Below are positions 54,601 to 63,872 of a stretch of DNA of 64,000 nucleotides, piece after piece (position 1 is the stretch's first letter; every line of letters starts with the position of its first letter). The position numbers and the translations under genes were made by a program. The stretch comes from Salisapilia sapeloensis. Taxonomy: Eukaryota > Oomycota > Peronosporomycetes > Peronosporales > Salisapiliaceae. The notes under the pieces were generated by a model, which saw nothing but the letters and a program-made list of their open reading frames with translations, was not told the origin of the DNA and searched no databases. The DNA is taken from the NCBI GenBank assembly GCA_023334545.1, contig JAADVB010000042.1:35489-99488 (forward strand). The letters are read 5' to 3'.

Positions 54601-57600
54601 TCCGACTCGTTCGTGCCAGTACTCTCCACCTTTTCATAGAGAGGGTTTGAATTATCATACTGATCTAGAACCTCTCTGTCCGATCCTTGTAACGCTTCAA
54701 GCCGTTCATCCCTCGTCTCTGCTTGGCTCTTTCTTCCCAAACGCTGCACTTGTGTCTCCAAAGAAGCGTAGAAAGGAATCTGAAGCTCGGAACTTAGAGC
54801 TGCCGATGCACTTGCAAACCACCGACGAAGCATGAGCGCTTCTCGAGACTTGTCCTGGACAAGATCGATCGGTTCCAAGAGCGGGGCGTGGCTCAAGGGA
54901 GAGTGGAAGCGCAATTTCAGCATCAGACGCCAGCACCAAGCTTCAAAATCCACTTCCTGTTCCAGCCAGAGTGCTCGACGGATGGATTTCGTAAAGTAGT
55001 GCATCTGCGAACGACTGCTGTCCACTGCTTCCACCGGTTCTCGCGGATGCAGTCGACGTGCCTTGTGCAGCACAAGAGCTTCTGCAAGGATGAGCGCTAC
55101 CTGTCGATGCAATGCCGCTGGTGTGAACAGTGTTTGTTCTTTCAAGTCGAACTCCCAATTTACGTGATCAAGGAGAAAACGAGCGAGGACGGCACGTGGC
55201 TCACAAGTGTCTTGGAGGAAGAGCCACGATTGTAGCGTCGACAGGTCGTGCAAGGTAGGCGTCCAGCGATTGACAGGCAGCGTTTGAAAGAGCTTCACCC
55301 ACGTCCCAGCACACTCGTGATACTTGAAAAGCAAAGAGATGAGGTGAGACAACGCCCACGGATGTGTCAGACAGACAGTGCTAATGGCTGGTGCCACTTG
55401 ATCTCCCTCTTCCCCCAACGCAATACGACAGCTTGGTTCTGTAAAGCCAACGAAGAAGAGTTCCTTCACGGCGACAGTCACCAATGCGCGTCCGTCTTCA
55501 TCTTCTCCTGAAGTGCAAGCGGCGAGACTCGCTACAGCTTCCAGGAGGTAGGCAACATGTTCTGCATCCGCTTGCACACGTTCATGAAGGACCTGTCTCC
55601 TCGTTTTACCACTCGCGTCACTCCCGTGTCTACTCTGCTCTGCAAACGAGAGCCATCCAACGACGCTCTTGGCTTCAGTCGGTGGCTGATGGTCGTAGAA
55701 CAGTAGGAGGGAGAGGACATCCCACTTGGCCAGGGCCGACAGAGCGCTGAATGGAAAAGCCTTGAGCTGCTGCCATGACGCTCGACTGCATTCGGGTGCC
55801 AAGAGACCATGCAAAGCAGTGAGGAAGAGCTGATCGAGAAGCGTAGGGTAGAACAACGCGTCCTTGGCTGTCTTTGAACGCGTCTGCGTACCGACAGATA
55901 TGTGGGAAGCGCTCTCAAGTAGCTGAGCTAACAAGTCTGCTACACGGATAGGGAACTTTTCGAACTCCTGGAATGTCCGTAAACTCTGTGTGAGTTCCAG
56001 GACGAGCGTTAGTGCTCGATTAAAACACTTTTTAGTGTCGTAAGAGCATCGGAAGATCTGATAGAACGCTAGCGTATGTGGAAACTGGTTGACAATAGCA
56101 ACAAAGTCATCGTCGGACAAGAACCATTTGTCCAGTGTCTCTGGGTTCTCTAGAAGAACCCACTCCGGCGACACCTTTCGATCGTTTGGTATGCGTTGGG
56201 ACCTCGACATGTGGGATGGACTGCTGGACACCATCGTAGCCATACGTCGGAGTTTCTCCGGGTGGAAAACAAGGTGGACCATGGCCAAGTAATGGTCGAC
56301 GAGATCCTCTGTCCAGTCGCCAGTGACACTCCCGTCTCCCTGTATCAATCGACGTGGAAACTGGAGGAAACGAAGTGCCCACTCTCGATCCTCTGTTGAT
56401 ACTCGCGGCAAGTACATGACATGCATGAGGACATATGGCGTGTTGCTCAGGAGCTTTGTACGAAGCAGCGTCTGGAGACAGGTGGCGATCCAGTGTTGTA
56501 GCGACTGTCGAAAGCGACCAACGGCTGCAACCCAATCGCTAGAAGACGTCGATACTGAAGTGGACGGTAAGTACAAGAGCACCTGACAGCTACGACACAT
56601 GCGACACGACTGATCAGCAGGCATCGGCTCGTTCAGACTTCCACATGCAAAGCACTTGATCTGTCGGAGCATCCCGCTGCTCTTATGGGACGGAGACTTG
56701 CTTTCTGGTGCCTGCCACACGACTTCTCCTCTGTTAAAGTACGCTGGTAGTCGAGCGAATTGAGACCCGTCATCTACCGTCACTGCCTTCTCAAAGTAGA
56801 TGAGGACGTCGATAACCTGTTTCAGCGCATCAACACTTGCACACAAGTCAGTACCAGGTTCGAGAGCTTCGTAGAAGTTAGCACCGGACGGAACGACTTC
56901 AAATTCACTGCTGTCGTCTTGAGAATAGAATCGACGTTGGTTAACAAACGTCACGAGGTGCGTGTCCTCCAAGACGTTCGAAAGAGCCTCTTCAACATGG
57001 AAAAATGAGAGAGCTCTGTCGAGAACATGCATAGACGCTTCTGTCGTGCGTGCCTGTCGAAGTGCATCTTGATGGTCACGCAGTCGATCCATGTGCGCTG
57101 GGTCAAGCTTCGCTGTCGTAAAGTCCATCTCGTGCTTGATTTCAATGTTATCACCGCAGCGTTTAGTGGCTGAGATCCGCCGCTTGTCCAAAGACCACAC
57201 CTGGCGCAACAGCTCTTGTGTCTTGTTCCGACTGGACTGGATGTGAGTGCAAGCAGTGTGTACGAGGTACTCGGAGAAGAGGTACTTTTCCACGAGTCGA
57301 TAGAGATCTCCTTTGGAAGCACCAATGTGCTGCATCTTCTTCTCCTGCCGCTTCTGAGCTGCCTCTGCACGGAGGAGATTCATCTCGTAGTTCACATGCG
57401 GCTCCAGCTTAATGTAAACATGATGGAGAGATGTTTTCTCTTCATGAGAGACGTTAGGAAGCTCCTTTTGCTTTGCTGACTGGAGCGTCTCGGCGTCTGG
57501 TATCTCTGGATATTGTCGTGTAGATACTTGCCGCAGTTTGTAGCTCGTAGCAGATGCATGCTTCGTGCTGACTTCTTTTTGAGCACTCGCTTGTTCTACT

Positions 57601-58652
57601 CGAGATTCCTCTTCCATCAAAGGAGCAGAAGGGACTTCATCTTTATTCATCTCCGCGTCTGGAGCACTAGGTGCTTCCGGTGTCTCCTCATGCTCCAGAT
57701 CTGGGGCAGTCGGGATGTTTTCGTCTACCATAACTGGAGCCGATGGCGTTTCCACTTGGATATTCTCCACGTCCGGAGCAGTCGCAACTTCATGCACGCC
57801 CTGCAGACTTTCTGGTGCAGGAGAGGTGGATTCTGTATCATCCATGGGAGGAGATTCATCCTGTGGTGCGGAAGGAGCTGTGGCGTCTGGAGATGAAAAC
57901 ACAGACGGAGAAAGAGTCAAATCCGCTAGATCCGGTGGTGCGGATGGTGTTATTTCTGTAAAGCTTGTTGGAGGTGATGGTGATGAAAAAGATGCACTGG
58001 GGAAAGGAGGGCTTTGAGCCATGCCTGTTGAATCTCCATCTTCTCCATCCGAATGGTCAAAGTTGGGTGCAGATGGCACTGCTACTAATTGAGAGGATGA
58101 TGTGGGATTAAGAGGTAATTGCGGTGCATCGGACGGTGGCGTTTCCACCAACAAAGACTCTTCCTTTTCTTCCATTTTCGTGCTATTCATCGCTGGTGAA
58201 TCTATTTTCTGCTTTGTATCCATCGCTTCCTGTTTCGTTTCCTCCTTCCTTTCAGTTTCATCAGGAGGTGTCTTTGACTCGATTTGCTCCGAGGTTAGAG
58301 TGTCTTTATTATCTTCATCCTCTCTCTCAGCGCCTTTAATCTCTCCCTCATCCAGCATTTCGGATACTTCTGTCTGTACACTATCTCCCTCGGTTTTTAA
58401 CTCTGTAATGGAATTATCAATATTCTCCCGCATCACTTCTGGACTGACTTCGTTGATAGTTGCCTCTTCATCCAGTTCATCTAGCAGACTTCCATCCAAG
58501 CCCGCTTCTTCGTCCTCCTGTGTAAAACTCTTCGGGGATACCTGTTTCTTTCGCTCCACTTCCGACCCTAAACTAGACACGGCGGCAGTAGTATCCTGTT
58601 GCTTTCGTCGATTCGCACGACGCTTGCTCTTACGCGGACGCACAGCTTCCAT
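48651..58652 (-). CDS. EPG5: EPG5-like autophagy tether, giant intronless gene
   Basis: One uninterrupted 3,333-codon frame from ATG 58652. Scattered blocks match animal EPG5: WFLSDDDFVAIVNQFPH near 880, SPCFFPAAAPSRFVQLF and RFDFSSWLQQATPSK near 2,300, and LTVPELSVDEFEEACLESGSLLTLQVLFLQQL near 3,080. EPG5 is a Rab7 effector that tethers autophagosomes to late endosomes/lysosomes for SNARE-driven fusion. Animal EPG5 has about 2,580 residues; the excess includes a disordered N-terminus of about 390 residues with acidic stretches, a basic start (RPRKSKRRANRRK) and seven P(S/T)AP motifs. A CFAC...CRMCRSC cluster near 670-690 may bind zinc. The remainder is helical, probably alpha-solenoid. It lacks introns while most neighbours have several. 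Confidence 0.88.
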   Translation of the reverse strand: MEAVRPRKSKRRANRRKQQDTTAAVSSLGSEVERKKQVSPKSFTQEDEEAGLDGSLLDELDEEATINEVSPEVMRENIDNSITELKTEGDSVQTEVSEMLDEGEIKGAEREDEDNKDTLTSEQIESKTPPDETERKEETKQEAMDTKQKIDSPAMNSTKMEEKEESLLVETPPSDAPQLPLNPTSSSQLVAVPSAPNFDHSDGEDGDSTGMAQSPPFPSASFSSPSPPTSFTEITPSAPPDLADLTLSPSVFSSPDATAPSAPQDESPPMDDTESTSPAPESLQGVHEVATAPDVENIQVETPSAPVMVDENIPTAPDLEHEETPEAPSAPDAEMNKDEVPSAPLMEEESRVEQASAQKEVSTKHASATSYKLRQVSTRQYPEIPDAETLQSAKQKELPNVSHEEKTSLHHVYIKLEPHVNYEMNLLRAEAAQKRQEKKMQHIGASKGDLYRLVEKYLFSEYLVHTACTHIQSSRNKTQELLRQVWSLDKRRISATKRCGDNIEIKHEMDFTTAKLDPAHMDRLRDHQDALRQARTTEASMHVLDRALSFFHVEEALSNVLEDTHLVTFVNQRRFYSQDDSSEFEVVPSGANFYEALEPGTDLCASVDALKQVIDVLIYFEKAVTVDDGSQFARLPAYFNRGEVVWQAPESKSPSHKSSGMLRQIKCFACGSLNEPMPADQSCRMCRSCQVLLYLPSTSVSTSSSDWVAAVGRFRQSLQHWIATCLQTLLRTKLLSNTPYVLMHVMYLPRVSTEDREWALRFLQFPRRLIQGDGSVTGDWTEDLVDHYLAMVHLVFHPEKLRRMATMVSSSPSHMSRSQRIPNDRKVSPEWVLLENPETLDKWFLSDDDFVAIVNQFPHTLAFYQIFRCSYDTKKCFNRALTLVLELTQSLRTFQEFEKFPIRVADLLAQLLESASHISVGTQTRSKTAKDALFYPTLLDQLFLTALHGLLAPECSRASWQQLKAFPFSALSALAKWDVLSLLLFYDHQPPTEAKSVVGWLSFAEQSRHGSDASGKTRRQVLHERVQADAEHVAYLLEAVASLAACTSGEDEDGRALVTVAVKELFFVGFTEPSCRIALGEEGDQVAPAISTVCLTHPWALSHLISLLFKYHECAGTWVKLFQTLPVNRWTPTLHDLSTLQSWLFLQDTCEPRAVLARFLLDHVNWEFDLKEQTLFTPAALHRQVALILAEALVLHKARRLHPREPVEAVDSSRSQMHYFTKSIRRALWLEQEVDFEAWCWRLMLKLRFHSPLSHAPLLEPIDLVQDKSREALMLRRWFASASAALSSELQIPFYASLETQVQRLGRKSQAETRDERLEALQGSDREVLDQYDNSNPLYEKVESTGTNESDETKDSSTLTTDPIVAYVICQITTFLYSSRLDRWEPLVILLQNNQFAASVQVIQNVLAVRAKLHLLDHVVGSEAEARVTFVEWEEKRCMKALESLSLDDLLRLLHVLYKYAYINEVELRNMEEILQNGYIMTWEQAARKKVLARLRFVRNHSRFVHPIALPSLADDTFPLASAGSLSTTALLHGAMSWLWRHDKSTGPLASADATSITELLSIRSSSLIPVARSSSTIGIMSSSPEEGDSIRSLCMALQREMELCASGMEDTIRTWFEYTLETPVWFEHPGLRKVMDVLLQGAMNQYMRKQSKRHESLLWSLLSGLVVAFKQYCSKLEQVILQPQSESEVGVDAERPPVVSFLPASSPSLTFQSLFGGALNVAQYVGSCPSLSFWSLMVETRQEAPLLSAFGQLMIQHEPETMSTLERMALEEGDIAAALHEVGLSTLPSESDEIVTDTVRQEKALRYAHTTFDTLAEFKFYRWCEYCLELPEEEPLQVLFWQVLFALYFASDSCSRFFGHHFLERSEVSRGQSYLRQNLQKKLRMLSSHCSTQAQMELTAASGVDAKDKKYTHLLSLSQLYTAMDAWLEDSDPNKWMREDQIDSLPRHFEAQRLRQVLSLSAALLCDANDMTWDKLPLWLNLCGLQHASRSSYCDNGNDDVVSMSNTDDTTGSNNELFDDDYDFIETFSTFRTRAPSVGEKADSSGLPLPPTRQQTQQRSLTSLPTANVQVTESSCVLSTSPALNAATLKQAATQFSETLSTLVALDAELMDHTTKLYASKPRTVTQSRACLEGTSCSSPAIFRLEFMEWSRDADVSEAIDTVLVHADRCDFSAMQPPNLSVSLSDAYDGQQVGSEEVVDLDVPAFLGLDQDTVALCRQLLLIDRIVQALDVQMPLLEREKEETKVAGTTEEEAETVDVDKKLARLQEKGLEWFRELTKLDTKLARMLPSLREALWRAIRQLGANFVGVNAQETAALLDLMLDDPTRIDLLSPCFFPAAAPSRFVQLFSKLLSASSASKLSSEQKLAVLRRFDFSSWLQQATPSKFDLETVLSIVLGDLTAQFPADRLLLESWRGGKETAGQGANAHMRELLQIYSNVVKLVCSERLEDHLERVVKALVGVHDDYRFANTTSLNVSDDSSDIAMIASLLPRPVDATAWEAFVNVPDACWNRLSFIEIESVVSFLSQHVSSIRWKCAGKSEKLYPLVYLQTLGVLKSLLELFATLIKHIPQKRQWGLITTFYEPLLSTLYEPASANESSSRCCPWNEEESASTGSTLCASFVGICREYLSPIPDDDGSIAPKTDKLTQLWTFYLEVLVPNAPAHVCKLLHQFLTRLGWEHWVLTLEVVQQMRESIECEKTEASAPYPYVSWMVREVLCRLTWDETEAWLEKQEQTIVSNFLLTFAKLCIDLIIDFPPDTSTRSGALRSNSQSSSSSANRLPPYLVNFVKQQSALWRNWELETVHLQALLDYAKDTVLDPLQSNDNRFQHMKSPPVIQDAFARLQLAFRLLSEITTTEHQKLPPSGCFDRIDQFLAMIYTIFEQNDKTRVSAAFDACGKSGWLMALLGASCTVLYEKLDELVQLCKHPEQVERVGDRPIEKTIIGILRFCNLSLVDDFFATQRSASTPTISATWTKNGNVILVELDGLVRDFASNGRNKKKRRPRRNSGNWSDSSPCSSGGEESSSIPADASSWAAVEAIGDPLGRLLWSFLGFRGGELCCLSACGRAVASVHVMSQVSEKSIERWLIEERRGGWEDVVSKLTVPELSVDEFEEACLESGSLLTLQVLFLQQLKQAPTLTESVAVGLVGKLLAWIQQFELPRNSGVQVERKVMYLAAELSNVVNVALAPHLSLPVRKQTLRQLAERLLVLGDERKNHGLMKAIGMGGALAHGVEFHLSAMVSGIYLRLQTKQSTPLRDSDRVPLHVSATTEAEIKKLEQLMGSKDCLQLGKRVEWLLQFARDPNRSLADQDEFFVSLFARMYPSQSWLLVKSTI
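57621..58076 (-). other. Cluster of seven P(S/T)AP motifs in the EPG5 N-terminus
   Basis: PSAP occurs at residues 193-196, 236-239, 260-263, 303-306, 328-331 and 341-344, and PTAP at 314-317, in a Pro/Ser/Asp/Glu-rich linker. P(S/T)AP is the motif bound by the UEV domain of ESCRT-I TSG101. Most copies sit in a recurring context with acidic residues on one or both sides. Direct sequence observation; binding is inference. Confidence 0.85.
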
Positions 58653-59119
58653 TTTCAGCCAACGTAGAGATGATCAAAGCACGTTTGGTGTGTACTTGAT
58701 GAGCAGATGCAGTGTCAAATTTTGTTTGGTACGTCTAGACGCTTGCAATGTTCTCGGTGGATGGTAGGAAAGGAAGTATATCAGCGATAGAGACGCACAG
58801 ACCGTGTTCTCTACGTCTTCTCTCTAATCCGTTTTCTCGTCTAGCAACCTTCACGTAACAAGGGAAGTACCACTCAAGTACCTTTGAAGTTGTCTTGAAG
58901 TGTGGTTGAAGAGGATCGCTTCCTCCCACGGCGATCTGCTTCCTTCTGATGGTCGTGGTCCCTAGAGTGAAGATTATAAGTAGGATATTGGTCTATTGGA
59001 ATTGCTAATCAAAACATCTTTTCGTTGGTTATATGTCATGCAGTGTATGTCTAAAATAAAACGGTGCGACCTTTCATATTATAGTTGGGCTTTTCCAGTT
59101 AGAGCTCGCAACGAGAATC
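58653..59119. promoter_or_regulatory. Probable bidirectional promoter region EPG5 / SEC10
   Basis: 467 bp between two divergent start codons of membrane-traffic genes, without an open frame that resembles a gene. CCAAT-like words occur near 58990-59000 (minus) and T-rich runs near 59060-59100. No defined core element could be assigned. Confidence 0.4.
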
Positions 59120-62037
59120 ATGTCGACAACGGAACACAGACCTGGTCCACAGTATAAATCATCTGAATCAAGCCGAAGACATTTAAATGTAGACACGGCT
59201 GCGATTCACAGTCGTCAGCTGCAACAGCTCTTGGCGATGGCAAGAGGGCATGGCATCCGGTCAGCACCTTCCTTACCACATTCCGCAGAGCAAGTTATCA
59301 ACGAGTTGACTGAAGGAGTATTAAAAGCATTTTCAGTATCTCCAACCAAGACAATGGACAGACAATCAAGTAATCATGTCACTCGGAGGCACGAAAAGCA
59401 GGCACAGCAAATGCAGGCTTTTCGTTCGGTCTTCTCGGACACCGAGTCGACGTTACGGTCACATCGGCAACCTCTTGCAGACAAAATGGAAGAAATTGGA
59501 AAGGAAAGAGAAGAACTGTTTCAGACGTGCTACGAGACACTGCATACCTCAAACGCAGAAGTAGCGGTAATGCCTCTCTTCCCACATCTCTTCATTCTTA
59601 CTTACATATTTACGTAAACAGCACATTCAAGCAGCGATGAAGAATATGGATGAGCAGTACAAGAAGCTCAATATGACAGCATCAGGCGTCGGTAGTTTGC
59701 TATCTTCATTACAGGATCAAAAGCAAACTGCAGACGAAACGAAGGAAATCATGAAGACGTGGCAAGTACTGGGTAATCCGAACGGCCAATTGTTCATTCA
59801 AGACGAGCTTTTGAATTCTTTGAAAGACCCGTTGGAGCAAAAGAAGACGGCTTTAGTTATGAAACGACTACTAGCGTTTACAGATGAGATGAAAGATATT
59901 GAATTAGGTCCAGCCCAGATGGAATTGGAACAACTAAAGCAACGGATGGAATCGGACTTGCTTGAAAAGTATACGCTAGCACAAAAAGACCGAGATGTCG
60001 TGATGATGAAGTCGTGTGCCGAAGCTATATCTGACTTTAGTACTCGAGATAAAGTGGTCGATCGGTATATTTGGAATGTACTCCAAAATCGTTTGGACAA
60101 GTAAGTGATTGCTTAAGTACACTGATTGCTACTCGTATATTTACATATTAAATGACGAAGTAGATTACGAGAGGCAAGTCAAAGTGGAGAAGTGTCTCTG
60201 AACCCGATGCAAGACTTGGATTCGTTGCTTTCAAAGCTGACATTGGTCATTCGGACAGAGTTTACACTCATCCAGAGTGTCTTTGAACCTTCCTGGAACG
60301 CGTTAAATGTACAAGAGAGGCTGCTAAGGAGACTTTATCAGGATCCAGCTTTTGGTATCTCTTCTATACTCGATCAAATCCTGTTCCTATCAGACTGTGT
60401 CGCTACTTCCATCACGCTGGAACAATTGGATGAGCAAATGCAATATGTGAAACTGCTCTGCACTGCATATCAAAAAGTCAGTGCCTTTACTTCTACAGTC
60501 ACAGCGTTGATGATTACCAAAACGGATACGTTGGAAGCGCATAACGCTATCCAGCGATTTGCGAATGGTCAAATGCACTCCTTGTTTGGCGTTCACATAG
60601 ACAAGTTTAGCCGATTAGCACCGACACTCCTTACTTCCTTACTCCGGCAGTACCTGGAACAAGTATCTTTACCCATATCTAGCCGAGTAAAGGGGAAAAA
60701 TATGATGACAAAGTCTACAGCATTGCCCCTACAATCCATTGTCAAGTCTGTTTCATGGTCTTCATCTTCTGGTTCGGCCTCTCGATCCTCTTCATCTCAA
60801 AAGTCTAAAGTGTCAGATCGGATCCAAGTGCCCAGCTCGTCATCAGACTTGTGTGCATCAAAAGGTGGAAAAATGAGTAAAGAAGAGGCTTCTGATTGGC
60901 ATTATGTGGCATTATCGACAGCTCTCGGTGATAAGCAAGTTTTGGATGATTGTCTACGTGTTCTGAAGGACCTCGTGGAAAATTGTGAATGCCTTTTAAA
61001 GGATGAAAAGCTCATGCTTGACTTATGCACAATTTTTGTTGGTGAAGTTGGTGATAAATATCTAAAGGTAAGTCTGTTGATGGTTGTATTGGGGCTTTCA
61101 TAATGTCATGCTGTTGACCTAATAGAAATCTACTGAGCTTGGCAATGAACTGCTACGAGGCAAGCTGCTGACTCATGACTCTGTTATGCACTATCTCGAC
61201 ATCTTGGAGGTAAGTCGCTCGACAGTAGATGCAAGTGAATCGCTTATAATGACTTTGTAGGTGCTTTTGGATCGTATCGATGTATTCGATGCCACTTTCA
61301 TTGACATTGTTGATGTATCTTTTGATGAAACGGGAGACGCTGCACAGTAATTTCACGAGCTATATATGCGTACTATCTAAAGTAGATCTAATTGTTTCTG
61401 CAGAGCTTGCTATAATGTCGAAAGTGCTTGTTTGGAAACCATTCAAAGCTTTCTCTCGGACGGTTTAAAAGAGGTCAACGTAGTCATCATTAAGCAATTG
61501 ACAGAAATCCTTTCGAGTAGTCAAGAGAAGACAGATTTCCACGTCCATAACAACTCCATTCTATCCTGCACCAATGCTTGCAAGGCAGGCTCCGACTACC
61601 TTAAGCCAATCGTCAAGTCCGTAACTAAAATTCTGGTATAGTCATCTCGAGACTTTGTTCGTATTTGCATTTACCAATGCTTATTGTAGGTCGGTGCAAA
61701 TCGCGATTGCTTCCTCTCTGACCTGGTGATGTCTTTCCGAGTCGCCTACTTGAGTCATCTGCAAAAATTGAAATTTGATCCGGACGGAGCGTGCGTCTTA
61801 CTACAAGATGTCAGCACATTTGCCCAAGTCTTCCGTCATACTAAAGTCCCGGCAGTGGAAGAAAACTTTCAACTGCTTCGTGAAGTAGCTAGCTTATTTA
61901 CACTCGCACCAGATAACGTTGCGGGGTATGTCAAAGACAGCATGCTGTCTGGGAATCTGGATATGGGTAGCATTAAAGCTTTGATAAAGCGCCGAGCGGA
62001 CTACAAGACTCATGGCGATCGGATCGTTTTGAAATAA
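59120..62037 (+). CDS. SEC10: Exocyst complex component SEC10 (EXOC5)
   Basis: Seven exons (59120-59566, 59622-60100, 60164-61067, 61126-61209, 61261-61346, 61404-61635, 61690-62037), introns 51-63 nt, 859 residues, somewhat longer than the usual 700-800. The N-terminal third is coiled coil (KMEEIGKEREELFQ..., HIQAAMKNMDEQYKKLN), then a helical rod. The last exon holds the best family landmarks: HLQKLKFDPDGACVLLQDV, VPAVEENFQLLREVASLFTLAPDNV and the ending IKALIKRRADYK, like the C-terminus of SEC10. Exocyst tethers secretory vesicles to the plasma membrane, here relevant to hyphal tip growth. An insert at about 510-580 is Ser-rich and low complexity. The N-terminal half alone would not identify the family. 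Confidence 0.78.
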
Positions 62038-62132
62038 GACAAATGCGCGTTTGGCAAAGAGAAAGAGTAGTTGTGTTGTTTTTACAAATGCCCGATTGAG
62101 AAGCATACGGCAGGATGAAATAAAAAGCATTC

Positions 62133-63431
62133 TTAGACACTGGTCGAGTACAACTCATGCTTGACGGCAGCGCTACGTTCCTCCAGTCGCCGAGAGTTAG
62201 GCGGATCCACGCGCATTACGTAATTGTATCTCCGTCGAAAGTCTTTCTTTTCCGTCAACGACCGCAACGCAAAGTAGTACTTGGCATAGACGCTCGCGGA
62301 GATGTACAGGTCCCACTGGATGTACTGCAGGAACAAGCGTTCGAGCTTGTTGACCGAGTGGAGTGGGTACTGCGGGTAGATGCAGCTGATCTCGACATTC
62401 CAGGAACTCAAATCTTGCCATACTTTGGAAGCTAATAAAAGACCACACAACACAATGGGCTTCCACGTCCTGGCCAACAGCGGTACGTTCGCTTGTTCCA
62501 TCAGTCGTTCGATATAGATGAGAGAGACGATGGTGCATTCCGGACTGAGTTGGGCACTCTTGAAGAGGTTCATACAAAAACGGAAGATCTCATCGACCGT
62601 CGGGACGTGAGACCGAATGGAGATCTTGCGCATGGCGTACATTGTCAATGGATGGACGCTACCTCCGACGCGTGGGAAAGTGTACTTGAATTGAGGAGTG
62701 ACAAAATGCTCTTCCCGAAAGAGCTCGTCCACTGGCAGATCATGCAGCGGCGGTGAAGACCAGTCATGATTGGACTTTTGGCTCTCTTGGTTGCCTTCAG
62801 ACCGTGCCTCTCCATCTTCGCTGTACACATCGCTCTCTTCCCCCGTCTTATTCGTGGATGAATCGCTCGACTTGTGAACCGCCGTTGGTGCCGTCTCGGG
62901 TGCTGACCCACCAGCATTCGCAGCCGTGTTTGCAGCAACCGTGGCTGATCCAGACGTCGCGATAAAGTGGTTGGCAGAGTCACTGTAGTTCCCTCCACCC
63001 GATACCCTCCGCTTCATTTCTCGATGCCGTCGTTCGCATCGTTTAATGTGTTGGTATAGCACGACACTCACACGCCGTAAAGTATCATCGTAGTTGGGCT
63101 GGGCAATGGAGCTGACGGAGGAAGGAGGCGCGAGTGCACTCATACGATCGCCTGGCTTTCGGTAGCGCAGTGACGACGAGTCCGTGATACGAGGTGTGAA
63201 GCCTGTGTGAGTCGGTTGGAAGCTCGGATCTTCAAAGTGAACGCGCTTCTGGTCATCATTTACATCGTTTCCATTGCCGTATTGGTTCGAGGACCGTGCT
63301 GACTGTGTATAGTGAGATAATTGCGAGCTTCGGATGGTCGGATCATCCTCCTCTTCGACCGAACTTGGCAAGGGAGGAGAAAAAGAGGCTCCCATAGGCG
63401 CTTGTTGTTGGCGCATGACTTCCGTAACCAT
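62133..63431 (-). CDS. Cyclin Y-like protein
   Basis: One exon, 432 residues. The N-terminal 240 residues are Ser/Asn/Gly-rich and probably disordered. The cyclin box begins near 270: VPTVDEIFRFCMNLFKSAQLSPECTIVSLIYIERL, then TWKPIVLCGLLLASKVWQDLSSWNVE, NKLERLFLQYIQWDLYISASVYAKYYFALRSLTEK. This ordering, with LLASKVW and SVYAKYYF.LRSL, is that of cyclin Y/PHO80-type cyclins, partners of CDK14/16 or PHO85-like kinases. In animals cyclin Y is membrane-bound by myristoylation at Gly2; here residue 2 is Val, so that anchor is absent. It converges with SEC10 (95 bp between stops). Confidence 0.85.
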   Translation of the reverse strand: MVTEVMRQQQAPMGASFSPPLPSSVEEEDDPTIRSSQLSHYTQSARSSNQYGNGNDVNDDQKRVHFEDPSFQPTHTGFTPRITDSSSLRYRKPGDRMSALAPPSSVSSIAQPNYDDTLRRVSVVLYQHIKRCERRHREMKRRVSGGGNYSDSANHFIATSGSATVAANTAANAGGSAPETAPTAVHKSSDSSTNKTGEESDVYSEDGEARSEGNQESQKSNHDWSSPPLHDLPVDELFREEHFVTPQFKYTFPRVGGSVHPLTMYAMRKISIRSHVPTVDEIFRFCMNLFKSAQLSPECTIVSLIYIERLMEQANVPLLARTWKPIVLCGLLLASKVWQDLSSWNVEISCIYPQYPLHSVNKLERLFLQYIQWDLYISASVYAKYYFALRSLTEKKDFRRRYNYVMRVDPPNSRRLEERSAAVKHELYSTSV

Positions 63432-63872
63432 ACCGTGCGTACGACAGGACTTGGGAGATACTAAGCTTCGTCTGTAGCTGGTAAGAAGGCGTTATAGAGC
63501 GAAAGCGAGCGACCTCCGCACGAGACAATAAACTCAGATCTTTCCGAGTCTTTGATGCAAGTCTCCGCCAACTGTATTGTTCGGACACTTCTTTATATAT
63601 AATGTATGTAATTGTCCGACTTGAATAGATTGCTTCGATAATTTTGAAAGAGGTCGACGTTACGCTCTGCATAAGCTCCATCATGGTACGAGGGTTATCT
63701 ATCAGTAGCGATTTGCATGAATGTGGACTCTGAACTTTACAACGTCAAGCTTCAATTGTCTTAAGCACACCCTACTGAAGTAATCGTCTTTCACAAACAT
63801 CAATTGGCAAATTTATTCAAATGTCTTGCTCTGCAATCGTAACCTAGACTACTACACTCCCACTTGTCATCG
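63432..63872. other. Spacer upstream of cyclin gene
   Basis: About 440 bp between the cyclin Y-like start codon and the 3' end of a transporter gene on the same strand. No supportable frame or RNA gene; it should contain the cyclin promoter. Confidence 0.5.

Noticed and set aside
58102-58767. Plus-strand Ser-rich frame of 221 codons
   Set aside because: Antisense shadow of the acidic EPG5 N-terminus.
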